IMG/VR virus record: IMGVR_UViG_3300006928_000026
Location: 1 to 36,867 of that record
Source of the DNA: a virus
DNA length: 36,867 bases
Reading direction: 5' to 3' (one strand)
Position numbers and translations under genes: made by a program. The notes under the pieces were generated by a model. That model did no database searches and had not been told where the DNA came from. It saw only the letters and a program-made list of their open reading frames with translations. Below are positions 26,354 to 33,805 of the stretch, piece by piece (positions within the stretch are counted from its first letter, which is position 1; each line of letters opens with the position of its first letter).

Positions 26354-27349
26354 CTATACTCCATGAAGTTTCATCATATCTTCCATAGTAAGTCTCCCTC
26401 CTTTTTCTGCAGCTTTTTGAGCTAAGTTTACCGTCTCCGCAGGATTATCTAACCCTAGACGCTCTAAATCTTGCTTCGTTGCACCTACAAGAGAAGTTGC
26501 AGACCCATCTACTCCTGCGTTTTTGGATTTTTCTAAAGTCTCTTTGGCATTTTTATTAGATTCAAACCATTCTACTATTTTTGCAGGGTCCTCTTTAATA
26601 TTCTCAGGGACCGAGTTTTCTGAATTCTCTATTAGATTTTTGAAATATCGGCCATATCCAAATAACTCTATTTGATAAAAAGTAAGCTCCACTAAAGGCT
26701 TTCCATAAAAACTGTAAGCGTTGTTTTCGCTCAAGTAGAATAAATTAGTAAAAAAACCCGCTAATGAAATCTTTTTTAAATTTTCAGTTTCGAACTTATC
26801 AGTGCTATCATTATAGATTTTTATTAAATCCATCATTTTTTCTTCTTCTAGATCTTCGAACATATCATTTTTTAGAAGCTCGCCTCCGTCCTCTTTAAAA
26901 AGAGCTTTTTTCATATAATGTTCATTTATCCGCCTAGAAGAGTAATTTTCTGCGCAGAATCCAATTAATTCTTCTTTTTCTAACTCTATTCTTGAAAGCT
27001 TTAATTGATTCTCTTCAATCTGCTTGTTGATTGAGTCAATGTGAGATTGTAAAAATACTTTACTTTTAGAGTTTTTTAAGCCCGCTAGCATACTATTCAA
27101 CTGAAGTACTTCTTTATTTTTTTCTTTAGTCCAAATATTTTCTTTTAAAAGATATTGAATACGCTCTTCCCGAGTAGGAAGGCCATTTGATACAGCTTTA
27201 TCAAAAAACTGTTTACTTTTTAGGTCTAACTCGGCTGAGTCGAAGTTATTAAAATGCTTAACTCTAATCTTCCCATAATCTTCGCTATCAGCTAAGGTAT
27301 ACCCCCTCAAGACTTCCGAAAAGACTACTTTTAGGCTAGTATCTCCCAC
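26354..27349 (-). CDS. Tail-assembly-chaperone-position protein, 331 aa
   Basis: The product is helix-rich and strongly charged, with a coiled coil at about residues 80-130 (LAGLKNSKSKVFLQ...INKQIEENQLKLSRIELEKEE). Its C-terminal 70 residues contain a GLDNPAETVNLAQKAAEKGG helix. The motif GLPTREERIQYLLKENIWTK near residue 55 is unlike lambda T but occurs, in my memory, in proteins at this place in marine phages. It lies directly before the tape measure gene and overlaps the 260-aa gene by one base, with a GTG start (TAGTG), where lambda carries its G/GT tail chaperones. No frameshift joining the two genes was found. A chaperone or tape-measure-binding role is inferred from position. Confidence 0.65.
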   Translation of the reverse strand: MGDTSLKVVFSEVLRGYTLADSEDYGKIRVKHFNNFDSAELDLKSKQFFDKAVSNGLPTREERIQYLLKENIWTKEKNKEVLQLNSMLAGLKNSKSKVFLQSHIDSINKQIEENQLKLSRIELEKEELIGFCAENYSSRRINEHYMKKALFKEDGGELLKNDMFEDLEEEKMMDLIKIYNDSTDKFETENLKKISLAGFFTNLFYLSENNAYSFYGKPLVELTFYQIELFGYGRYFKNLIENSENSVPENIKEDPAKIVEWFESNKNAKETLEKSKNAGVDGSATSLVGATKQDLERLGLDNPAETVNLAQKAAEKGGRLTMEDMMKLHGV

Positions 27350-28131
27350 TATTTGCTTACAGCCTCTTCTGCTATAGAAGATTCTTCTTCGTCAATCTTT
27401 AAAGCTAAATCTATCATACCTTGAAATTCTTCTTGAGTATTAGGCCTTCCCACAAACCAAAAACTAACATAATAAGCAATCTTTCGAGCTACGATAATTT
27501 CAAAAGTATCATCAGACTCATCTATTTCATCATACGCTTCGAGTTTATCTTTAAAACCTCCATCTCCAAAAAACGGAGACTCTACCCCTTTATCGTCTCT
27601 ATAACCTAAATGAAGCATCCACCACAAAATGACCTTATTACGAGCTCTGCTTTCGGCAGTCTCTTCATATAAGCCATCTTCCACTAATTGCAAATCTCTT
27701 AAGGCGCGTCTGGCGGGATGCATTTCCTTCTCGATTTCTTTAAGTCTTTTTTTCTGGGTAGCGTTTCTTTTCTTTTCGTTTATTTGTATAATCTTACTTT
27801 GCTCCACATGTAGCACTTTTAAGGATTCTAGAATCTTTTCGTACTCTTTATTTTCTTCATCGCTGCGCGTTCCTCCATCATTTTCAAATCTTTTTTCTAA
27901 TAAAGCTCTAGTTAAAAGCCCCGCTTTAATTCCTTCAGCTAGTTTTACTCCATAATAAAGCTCCGCTTCATCAGTCATGGCGCGAGTGGGCCGACGTAAG
28001 AAAAATTTATACGGAATTTGTTTTTTTACATCTTTTGAAGTCGTTACTTCTGTACCGTCTTTTTTAGTTTCAATATCTTGTTCTTTGACGGTTTCTTCTT
28101 TATTTACAGTGAACTCGTATATACGCTTCAT
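27349..28131 (-). CDS. Tail-assembly-chaperone-like protein, 260 aa
   Basis: The N terminus is a short beta hairpin with YKFFLRRPTRAMTDEAELYY (about residues 41-60), then charged helices rich in Lys and Glu including LHVEQSKIIQINEKKRNATQ. The C-terminal helical domain is VILWWMLHLGYRD with a later YYVSFWFVGRP. It starts with an ATG overlapping the stop of the 84-aa gene (ATGA) and sits two genes before the tape measure gene. That is the expected place of tail chaperones (lambda G/T, SPP1 gp17-type). No domain is recognised with certainty, so the name rests on position and helical, acidic character. Confidence 0.65.
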   Translation of the reverse strand: MKRIYEFTVNKEETVKEQDIETKKDGTEVTTSKDVKKQIPYKFFLRRPTRAMTDEAELYYGVKLAEGIKAGLLTRALLEKRFENDGGTRSDEENKEYEKILESLKVLHVEQSKIIQINEKKRNATQKKRLKEIEKEMHPARRALRDLQLVEDGLYEETAESRARNKVILWWMLHLGYRDDKGVESPFFGDGGFKDKLEAYDEIDESDDTFEIIVARKIAYYVSFWFVGRPNTQEEFQGMIDLALKIDEEESSIAEEAVSK

Positions 28132-28382
28132 TTTGATTTATTATTGTTGTATTCGATGAATTTTTCAAAATATTCCTCTAATTCGCGAATGGTATCATTA
28201 CCTAAATCGAGGATTCTTTTTCGTATTCTTTGGTGGGTTTCTTCGGGGATTTTCATCCCATCTGCTTGAAGGTCTTCTAAAATAAAGAAGAATTGTTTAT
28301 ATAAATTAGTAATTTTTCGCTTTGTTTGAAAAGCAAAAAAATTATTGATAATATCCCTATCTACTCCTTCTTCCTTTGACAT
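28128..28382 (-). CDS. Small helical protein of the tail operon, 84 aa
   Basis: The product is an all-helix, charged protein (IREL EEYFEKFIEY near the C terminus, ending NNNKSK) without signal or membrane segment. It follows a strong terminator and an ATTACACT box, with ribosome site AAGGTAAAAGG before ATG. It therefore begins a new transcript that runs on into the chaperone-position genes and the tape measure. Function is unknown; a small assembly factor is likely from its place. Confidence 0.6.
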   Translation of the reverse strand: MSKEEGVDRDIINNFFAFQTKRKITNLYKQFFFILEDLQADGMKIPEETHQRIRKRILDLGNDTIRELEEYFEKFIEYNNNKSK

Positions 28383-28408
28383 ACCTTTTACCTTATATCT
28401 TATACATA

Positions 28409-28416
28409 ATTACACT
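28409..28416 (-). promoter_or_regulatory. ATTACACT box after the terminator
   Basis: An exact copy (AGTGTAAT on the minus strand), 26 bases before the ATG at 28382 and right after the T-tract of the terminator. The order terminator, box, ribosome site fits a promoter that restarts transcription for the chaperone and tape measure genes. Confidence 0.45.
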
Positions 28417-28423
28417 AAAATAC

Positions 28424-28450
28424 AAAAAAAAGCCCCTCTTTCGAGGGGCT
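28424..28450 (-). terminator. Rho-independent terminator after the tail-tube genes
   Basis: On the minus strand AGCCCCTC, a GAAA loop and GAGGGGCT form a perfect 8-bp, GC-rich stem (28431-28450), directly followed by eight T (28423-28430). It lies 25 bases after the stop of the second tube gene. Ending or reducing transcription here would keep the abundant tube mRNA apart from the low-copy chaperone and tape measure genes. Confidence 0.93.
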
Positions 28451-28475
28451 AAATTAATAACTTTTTAAGTCAATA

Positions 28476-29747
28476 TTAAGTTGCGTGGTAGCCGCTCATA
28501 AAGACCCCGTGTTCGTATTGATCGGGACCTCCTACTTGGCTAGCGAAATCTAAAGTAACAGTTTTATTAGAACCGATATCTGAAGAAAACGATTGGCTAT
28601 TTAATTTGAGCCCTTTAAGTAGATAATTGACAACGGCGGCTTTAGTTACTCCGGGGCCACAAGCTGGGTCTTTAAGAGTAATTCGAGCATCAAACTTATC
28701 ATCACAGTTAATGATGTCCGCTAAAGAACCTGTGGTTAAGTCAGATAAAACTGCATCTACGCTTAAGCTAACTGTAATTGGGAAATCAACCACTCTAGCA
28801 AAAGCGAACTTGTTACCAAGCTTCTGGATTGGCGAACGACTCAAATCAAAACTCATAGTATAGCTTTGAATATGTGCATCAGTTATACTACCTCCAGCGT
28901 AATCTGGGTGAGTCATGTTATCTGACTCTGTACTTCTATACAATAAAGTAGAGCTATTGCTTGCTGCAGTTTGTTTCGCCAAAGTTAACGTTATGTCCCC
29001 GGGCCGCAACGTTGAAATCTGATCTCCAGCTGCTGCAGAAGCGTCGTCAAGAGGAGCAGGAAGCGCAGCGGCAACCGAAAGCTTTGTACCGTCAGTCGTA
29101 CTCACAGCTGGATTTTCCCCCGAAATATCTACTACAGCACCACCTGCTACACTGAGACCCATGCCAACAAAGGTTCCACCTGTGATTCCAGTGGGCGAGA
29201 AAGGCAAGTTAACAAAGTTCATGTTTTGTCCTTCTACCCCGACTGATACAGTAGGTAAGCCACCCACAGCACCCTCAGTTGAATAAGAATTAAGAAAAGC
29301 GTTTCCTATACCTATAATACTTGCCCCATAAGAAAAGTCGCCTGTTGTGGTATTTTCATTGGCGTCCTTACCTTCTTTAGTCGTAAGCATATAATAATCT
29401 TTTTGATAAGCATTGTTTGTGCTGTCGATTATATTACCAATACATGAAGAAAAGGTGGTTGCTCCGCTTGCCGTTACATTAAAACCTAAACGATGTTCAT
29501 TACTTAAGTTAGCTAAATAGTAACTTGTATCGAATGATACAGTTGGAGATTCAGTTATAATTTGATCAATTGCGGCTAGGTTACCGAACTGATTCACGTC
29601 TTGACGAGCTACTGAGAAAGAGTAGTTTGCGCTTTGCACCCTACTCAACTGTTTAATAGCTCCTGTTGCGGTTTGAACTGCGTCAAAAGCTACGTCTTGA
29701 GAACAGTACACCGCTTCACTTTGATAAATTACTCTTGTTCTTGCCAT
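28476..29747 (-). CDS. Major tail tube protein, second tandem copy (423 aa)
   Basis: The 423-aa product starts MARTRVIYQSEAVYCSQDV, nearly the same as the gene before it (MARTRVIYQNEALYCSMDV), and stays similar throughout. Shared blocks are NYSFSVARQDVNQFGNLAAI (about 42-61), SYYLANLSNEHRLGF, GNAFLNSYSTEGAVGG, and TTGSLADIINCDDKFDARIT. This is one of two tandem tube-type proteins in the usual tube-gene place, between the neck genes and the chaperone/tape measure genes. Its mean size is larger than lambda gpV (246 aa), so an added outer domain is likely. A strong ribosome site (AAAGGATAAAAAAATGG) and the terminator behind it indicate high expression. The name rests on position, copy number and expression signals. 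Confidence 0.8.
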   Translation of the reverse strand: MARTRVIYQSEAVYCSQDVAFDAVQTATGAIKQLSRVQSANYSFSVARQDVNQFGNLAAIDQIITESPTVSFDTSYYLANLSNEHRLGFNVTASGATTFSSCIGNIIDSTNNAYQKDYYMLTTKEGKDANENTTTGDFSYGASIIGIGNAFLNSYSTEGAVGGLPTVSVGVEGQNMNFVNLPFSPTGITGGTFVGMGLSVAGGAVVDISGENPAVSTTDGTKLSVAAALPAPLDDASAAAGDQISTLRPGDITLTLAKQTAASNSSTLLYRSTESDNMTHPDYAGGSITDAHIQSYTMSFDLSRSPIQKLGNKFAFARVVDFPITVSLSVDAVLSDLTTGSLADIINCDDKFDARITLKDPACGPGVTKAAVVNYLLKGLKLNSQSFSSDIGSNKTVTLDFASQVGGPDQYEHGVFMSGYHAT

Positions 29748-29774
29748 TTTTTTATCCTTTATTAAATTTTATTT

Positions 29775-31199
29775 TTAACTTACTTGATGATGATCTAAGC
29801 TACCAGTCATATGATATCCACTCATAAATAACCCTTTAGATTTTTGTTCCGGGCCTCCTATTTGAGTACTGAAGTCTAAGCTCACCGTTTGATTATCTCC
29901 TATTGACTGACTAAAAGATTGAGTGTTTAACTTTAATCCTTTAATTACATAATTACATACCTCAGGTTTAGGACTTACTGTGCAAGTAGGGTCTTTTAAT
30001 GTAATTCTTGCATCAAAAGCATCGTCACAATTGATTATGTCAGCTAAAGATCCTGTAGTTAAATCAGAAACAATTGCTTCTAAACTCAGACTTATGTTAA
30101 TAGGGAAATCTGTAGGCCGTGCGTATGCATATTTAACGCCTAATTTTTGTATAGGTGTTCTTGAAAGATCGAAACTAATGTTATAACTTTGTATATGGGC
30201 ATTCTCTATATTTACTCCAGCATAATCAGGATCCTGCATTCCTCTTTGAGAGGCGGTGAAACCGTCAGTTCCAATAACTCCAGTTGCTGCATTAAATACG
30301 GCGTTACCAGTTTGCTTAGCAAGGGTAAGGGTAATATCTCCCGGACGCAGAGTGCTAATCTCTCCCATAGTGCCTGTTGGGTTACCTGAAGGCACGGGAA
30401 GGCACACAGAACTTCCATATTTAGTTCCGTCTACCGGATTAACAGCAGGATTTTCTCCAGATATGCCTACTAATGTATTCCCGGCGGCTTGGCCTTGGGC
30501 GGATACTCTAAAACCGTTACAAAACCTGATATCTCCTGTTGCTGGATCACCTGAGAGAGAAAGGTCAGGAAGAGAAACAAAATTCATGTTCTGCCCTTCT
30601 ACAGAGAAAGATACTGTAGGCATTCCACCCACTGAGCCTTCTGTTGAGTAGGACGATAAAAATCCATTCCCTATGCCAATAACACTTTCGTAATCTCCCG
30701 ATTTTGCACAGGGAACTCCTGTTGGCCCACTATAATTTGCATCTTTGCCTTCTTTAGCTGTCAAAATGTAGTAACTTTTTTGATAAGCATTACTTGTGCT
30801 ATCTATAATATTAGTTATGCATGATTTGGTAGCCGTGCTATCAGCTCGAGGCTGGTTAGATGCGTAAGTTGTTCCCTCTCCGCTTTGAGTTACAAAAAAT
30901 CCTAAACGATGTTCATTGGTAAAGTTCGATAAATAATAAGAAGCGTCTAAGGAAACTGTTGGAGCTTCTACAATACATTGATCAATCGCAGCCAATTCCC
31001 CAAATTGGTTTACGTCTTGCCTTGCAACATTAAAAGAATAACTTATGCTTTGAACTCGGTTAAGGTCCATAACATTGAAGTTCCCCCCTCCGTCTCCTCC
31101 TCCCGGAGATATAAGAGTACCTGTTTGGTTGCCGCTATAAGGAACATCCATACTACAGTAGAGAGCTTCGTTTTGGTAAATTACGCGTGTTCTAGCCAT
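29775..31199 (-). CDS. Major tail tube protein, first tandem copy (474 aa)
   Basis: The 474-aa paralogue of the following gene keeps SYSFNVARQDVNQFGELAAI, SYYLSNFTNEHRLGF, GFLSSYSTEGSVGGMPTVSF, GEISTLRPGDITLTLAKQTG and TTGSLADIINCDDAFDAR. It differs mostly by added loops, for example a Gly/Pro-rich insert near residues 28-38 and another near 105-120. Either copy could be the main tube subunit, with the other forming part of the tube or a cap. The start is supported by GATTAAAGAAAAATGG. A gap of 77 bases before it holds CTGTAATTTAAGAT, which resembles the AGTGTAAT box and is a candidate promoter. Confidence 0.8.
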   Translation of the reverse strand: MARTRVIYQNEALYCSMDVPYSGNQTGTLISPGGGDGGGNFNVMDLNRVQSISYSFNVARQDVNQFGELAAIDQCIVEAPTVSLDASYYLSNFTNEHRLGFFVTQSGEGTTYASNQPRADSTATKSCITNIIDSTSNAYQKSYYILTAKEGKDANYSGPTGVPCAKSGDYESVIGIGNGFLSSYSTEGSVGGMPTVSFSVEGQNMNFVSLPDLSLSGDPATGDIRFCNGFRVSAQGQAAGNTLVGISGENPAVNPVDGTKYGSSVCLPVPSGNPTGTMGEISTLRPGDITLTLAKQTGNAVFNAATGVIGTDGFTASQRGMQDPDYAGVNIENAHIQSYNISFDLSRTPIQKLGVKYAYARPTDFPINISLSLEAIVSDLTTGSLADIINCDDAFDARITLKDPTCTVSPKPEVCNYVIKGLKLNTQSFSQSIGDNQTVSLDFSTQIGGPEQKSKGLFMSGYHMTGSLDHHQVS

Positions 31200-31276
31200 T
31201 TTTCTTTAATCTGCTAAGAGTTTTGTTATCTTAAATTACAGTTAATACCGCTAAAAGAGAAATAAATTCGTTATTC

Positions 31277-32137
31277 TCAAGGGTTTCTAACCTTACTAAT
31301 CTCAAAATCGATTAAGGTAGAGTATACATTAGGATTAAATTTTCTCACTTCGTTTTCTAACACCCGGTCAAACCGTGAGATATTTATGTCTTCAAGGAAG
31401 AATTTGCTAGATTCTGTCTTACTATTTGTTACCCCAGTATAATTGTATTGAACATCATTTCTATAATAACCAAACTGATTGAAAGGCATTTCCGAACCTT
31501 CAAATAAAGAAACGTAATTATGCCTCTCGTCTCTAAACAAAGAACCAATAGCGTCTATTTCAAATTGACTATCCGCAATGACTATGGCCCTAACGTTAAT
31601 AATGGTATTATCCTGACCCCCAAATGCAAAAGCCTCATTATTGCTCCCGTCATTTTTAATATACACTACTGGATAAGTACGAGTGTCTGGTTCTAAACCA
31701 GTAGGGATAACTGTAGATACTTTATTTCTATTAGTATATTGAGTTTGGAAGAGTATTTCATCCTCTGTTCTGCTCGTTAAAAAAGTGTTGAAATCTTTAA
31801 TCGCAAAACTTCCTGTGACGTTCCCGCCTTGGTCACCAGACCAATAAGAGCGGCCATTATTATAATCAATAGCATATAATCCAGTTCCTGCGCCCTCACC
31901 CACATCGACTAAATTACTTCCCACATATAAACCTGTGGGAATAGTAGCTCCTGTAATTGAAGCGTCAGAAACAATTTGAGAATAGCTACTAGAATAAGTT
32001 TTATATCCTGCGTATTCGGCTGAGACGCTATAAAATTGGCCGGTGGTATTTTGGTAAGCTTCACCTTTATTTAGTAAAGTATGGTCGAACCATAGTAAAA
32101 AACTTGATAAAACTTGATTGTCAAATTGCGGCTTCAT
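31277..32137 (-). CDS. Tail terminator-position protein, 286 aa
   Basis: The product is beta-rich, with many Tyr, Ser and Gly in the first half and a charged C-terminal helix-strand end (ISRFDRVLENEVRKFNPNVY). No family is certain. It starts with ATGA overlapping the stop of the preceding gene. It sits between the gp10/Z-like neck gene and the tube genes, where lambda has U (tail terminator). It is longer than gpU (131 aa). The tail-terminator reading is positional; an alternative is another neck or tube-initiating protein. Confidence 0.55.
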   Translation of the reverse strand: MKPQFDNQVLSSFLLWFDHTLLNKGEAYQNTTGQFYSVSAEYAGYKTYSSSYSQIVSDASITGATIPTGLYVGSNLVDVGEGAGTGLYAIDYNNGRSYWSGDQGGNVTGSFAIKDFNTFLTSRTEDEILFQTQYTNRNKVSTVIPTGLEPDTRTYPVVYIKNDGSNNEAFAFGGQDNTIINVRAIVIADSQFEIDAIGSLFRDERHNYVSLFEGSEMPFNQFGYYRNDVQYNYTGVTNSKTESSKFFLEDINISRFDRVLENEVRKFNPNVYSTLIDFEISKVRNP

Positions 32138-32727
32138 TTGAGTTCTTTTCTTAATTGAGATAACATATCAGTTATATATGGTGTGGGTCTAAATTTAATA
32201 AATCCAATTTTTCTCTCCGATTGTATAGCTATACCTGATCGGCTGTTTTTGCTTGGCCTAAAGAGGGTGTTTGCATAATTAGTTATTCCCTTTTCTACTC
32301 CCTTAACCCAACTTTTGGTACTCCATTGAAGAGGTGTAACTTTATATACTTGACTATCTGAAGGCACAGAAATATCAAATGAATAAATAAAAGAAGTATC
32401 AGTCAATTTTTTCACCCTCCCTTTAGGATTAGTAATTTTAATACTGCTTTTAATTTGAGTTCTTAATATTTGGATAGGGTTCTGACCCTCATTAAATCCC
32501 AAAAAACCAAAAAGATTTCCCCGGCCACCCAGAAGAGAACTAGTTCCACTTGTTCCTTGCTCTAATTCTTTAGTTACGGGATGCTGATCAAATTCCTCTA
32601 CTAATTCTTTTTTGAGCCTTTCGCTTTTTTTAATCGCGGCTCCATAAGCTAAATTTTGCAAAGACTTTGAGTTAGTTAGCCTTTTTTTTAAAAGTTGCTT
32701 TATGTTAAGTTTTTTGATTCGAGCCAT
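32134..32727 (-). CDS. Neck/tail-completion protein, gp10/Z-like
   Basis: The product is 197 aa, very basic at the N terminus (ARIKKLNIKQLLKKRLTN), with a helical KKSERLKKELVEEFDQHPVT segment at about 33-52. A Gly-rich loop (GTSGTSSLLGGRGNLFGFLG) and a C-terminal beta domain follow. HK97 gp10/lambda Z-type proteins share this helix-then-beta layout, with a helix ending in HPVT near the loop and a G-L-G-FGF stretch. Its place directly after a small neck protein and before the terminator-position gene fits. It overlaps upstream and downstream genes by 1 and 4 bases, as in a tightly coupled assembly operon. Confidence 0.7.
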   Translation of the reverse strand: MARIKKLNIKQLLKKRLTNSKSLQNLAYGAAIKKSERLKKELVEEFDQHPVTKELEQGTSGTSSLLGGRGNLFGFLGFNEGQNPIQILRTQIKSSIKITNPKGRVKKLTDTSFIYSFDISVPSDSQVYKVTPLQWSTKSWVKGVEKGITNYANTLFRPSKNSRSGIAIQSERKIGFIKFRPTPYITDMLSQLRKELK

Positions 32728-33164
32728 TACGTAGTTGCCTCCAAATAATAAACATAATAAGTTTGTCCAATAAAGAATCGCGCGCCATCAGAACTTACAA
32801 CATTAAAAAGACTCCCATTTATGTCTATAGATTCCGTCTTTCCTTTATCGATATAGTTTTTACAATCTAATTCAACTTTGATTCTAACGTCACCTTTTTC
32901 TATCATGACTTTTAGTTCGTCTTGATACTCTAAAGGTTGATTTTCTTTATAGTTTATAATAGCGCTAAAGGTCTCACTTACAGGAGTATATGTCACCTGC
33001 TCTTTGGGAGCGCTATATCCAGCGTAAATGTTTTGATCGGCTGTTAAAGTAACAGTTCTTTGCGGCTCTTTATTGACAGTTATAGTTGCTTTAAAGGTAT
33101 CAAAGTGATCGGCTAAAGCTGTTTTAAAAACAGTTGCTTCGGATGCTGGTATTAAAGAAGCCAT
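32727..33164 (-). CDS. Neck/head-closure-position protein, 145 aa
   Basis: The product is small, mostly beta, with a short N-terminal helix (SEATVFKTALADHFDTFKAT) and strands such as TVTLTADQNIYAGYSA and VRIKVELDCK. The C terminus is FIGQTYYVYYLEATT. Head-closure (stopper) proteins of siphoviruses are small beta-barrels of this size and lie between the adaptor and gp10-type genes. Overlaps of one base at both ends (TAATG) show tight coupling. The name is from position and fold type only. Confidence 0.6.
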   Translation of the reverse strand: MASLIPASEATVFKTALADHFDTFKATITVNKEPQRTVTLTADQNIYAGYSAPKEQVTYTPVSETFSAIINYKENQPLEYQDELKVMIEKGDVRIKVELDCKNYIDKGKTESIDINGSLFNVVSSDGARFFIGQTYYVYYLEATT

Positions 33165-33787
33165 TAGAACATTCCGTTATTTACAACCCTGTTATAAGGA
33201 TAAGTAGCATTTCCTACTGCGTACTCTCCTCTCACGGTATCATCTCCTGCTACTTGAACCGGAGTAGATTTTCTTAATTTGTAAGCGTTAATTAAATCAG
33301 TAAGTTCAGCGTATTCTTCTTTTTTCAATGCTAAATAAGTCTTACTTAATTCATTTTTATTAATTTTACGAACTCTAGATCCATCAGAAGCAACCTCTAC
33401 TACTGGATCAGTGGATGCTGCACCTACAGTGCTTCTTATTTGCTTATCGTAATAATGAACGATATACATTTTTTTAAGAATAGAAGCTTCTTCTGGCTGA
33501 ATAGAAACTATAGCAGGAGCCGAAGCCACTCCATCATTACCACTAATAGAGAGGCCTAACGCCCCCGTCGCTTCATTAAAAGCTTGAGGCTCATAGACAG
33601 GGTCAATAAAGCTCCCCGAAAATTCATAAGCATCTGAGCCGTATTCAGTTATTTTAAATGTAGTATTAATTCTATTGTTTAATTCGCCGACATTACTCCT
33701 AATCCAAAAAGAAATGGCGGGAATTGATATACTAGAGGGTTCTCCGAGTTCCCTGTAAAGTTCATCTGCTATATCGACAATTTTCAT
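33164..33787 (-). CDS. Head-tail adaptor-position protein, 207 aa
   Basis: The N terminus is helical (KIVDIADELYRELGEP, then AISFWIRSNVGELNNRINTT) with the pattern seen in small head-tail adaptor proteins. Next come a beta segment (ITEYGSDAYEFSGSFIDPVY), a helix EEASILKKMYIVHYYDKQIR, and a C-terminal helix ELSKTYLALKKEEYAELTDL. It is first of four overlapping neck genes. An ATTACACT box lies in the gap behind the tail-fibre stop, only 10 bases before its ATG. The adaptor reading is positional. Confidence 0.6.
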   Translation of the reverse strand: MKIVDIADELYRELGEPSSISIPAISFWIRSNVGELNNRINTTFKITEYGSDAYEFSGSFIDPVYEPQAFNEATGALGLSISGNDGVASAPAIVSIQPEEASILKKMYIVHYYDKQIRSTVGAASTDPVVEVASDGSRVRKINKNELSKTYLALKKEEYAELTDLINAYKLRKSTPVQVAGDDTVRGEYAVGNATYPYNRVVNNGMF

Positions 33788-33797
33788 CTTTTCTAAA

Positions 33798-33805
33798 ATT
33801 ACACT
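33798..33805 (-). promoter_or_regulatory. ATTACACT box before the neck operon
   Basis: An exact octamer copy, 10 bases before the ATG at 33787. It covers the last codons of the fibre gene (GTG TAA), so it may be a coincidence of coding sequence; recurrence of the motif before other minus-strand genes argues the other way. Confidence 0.35.

Noticed and set aside
27397-27403. TTTAAAG slippery heptamer in the correct frame near the end of the 260-aa gene, which could suggest a G/GT-type -1 frameshift
   Set aside because: A -1 slip here reads GAT then TGA and stops at once, so it cannot join the 331-aa gene.
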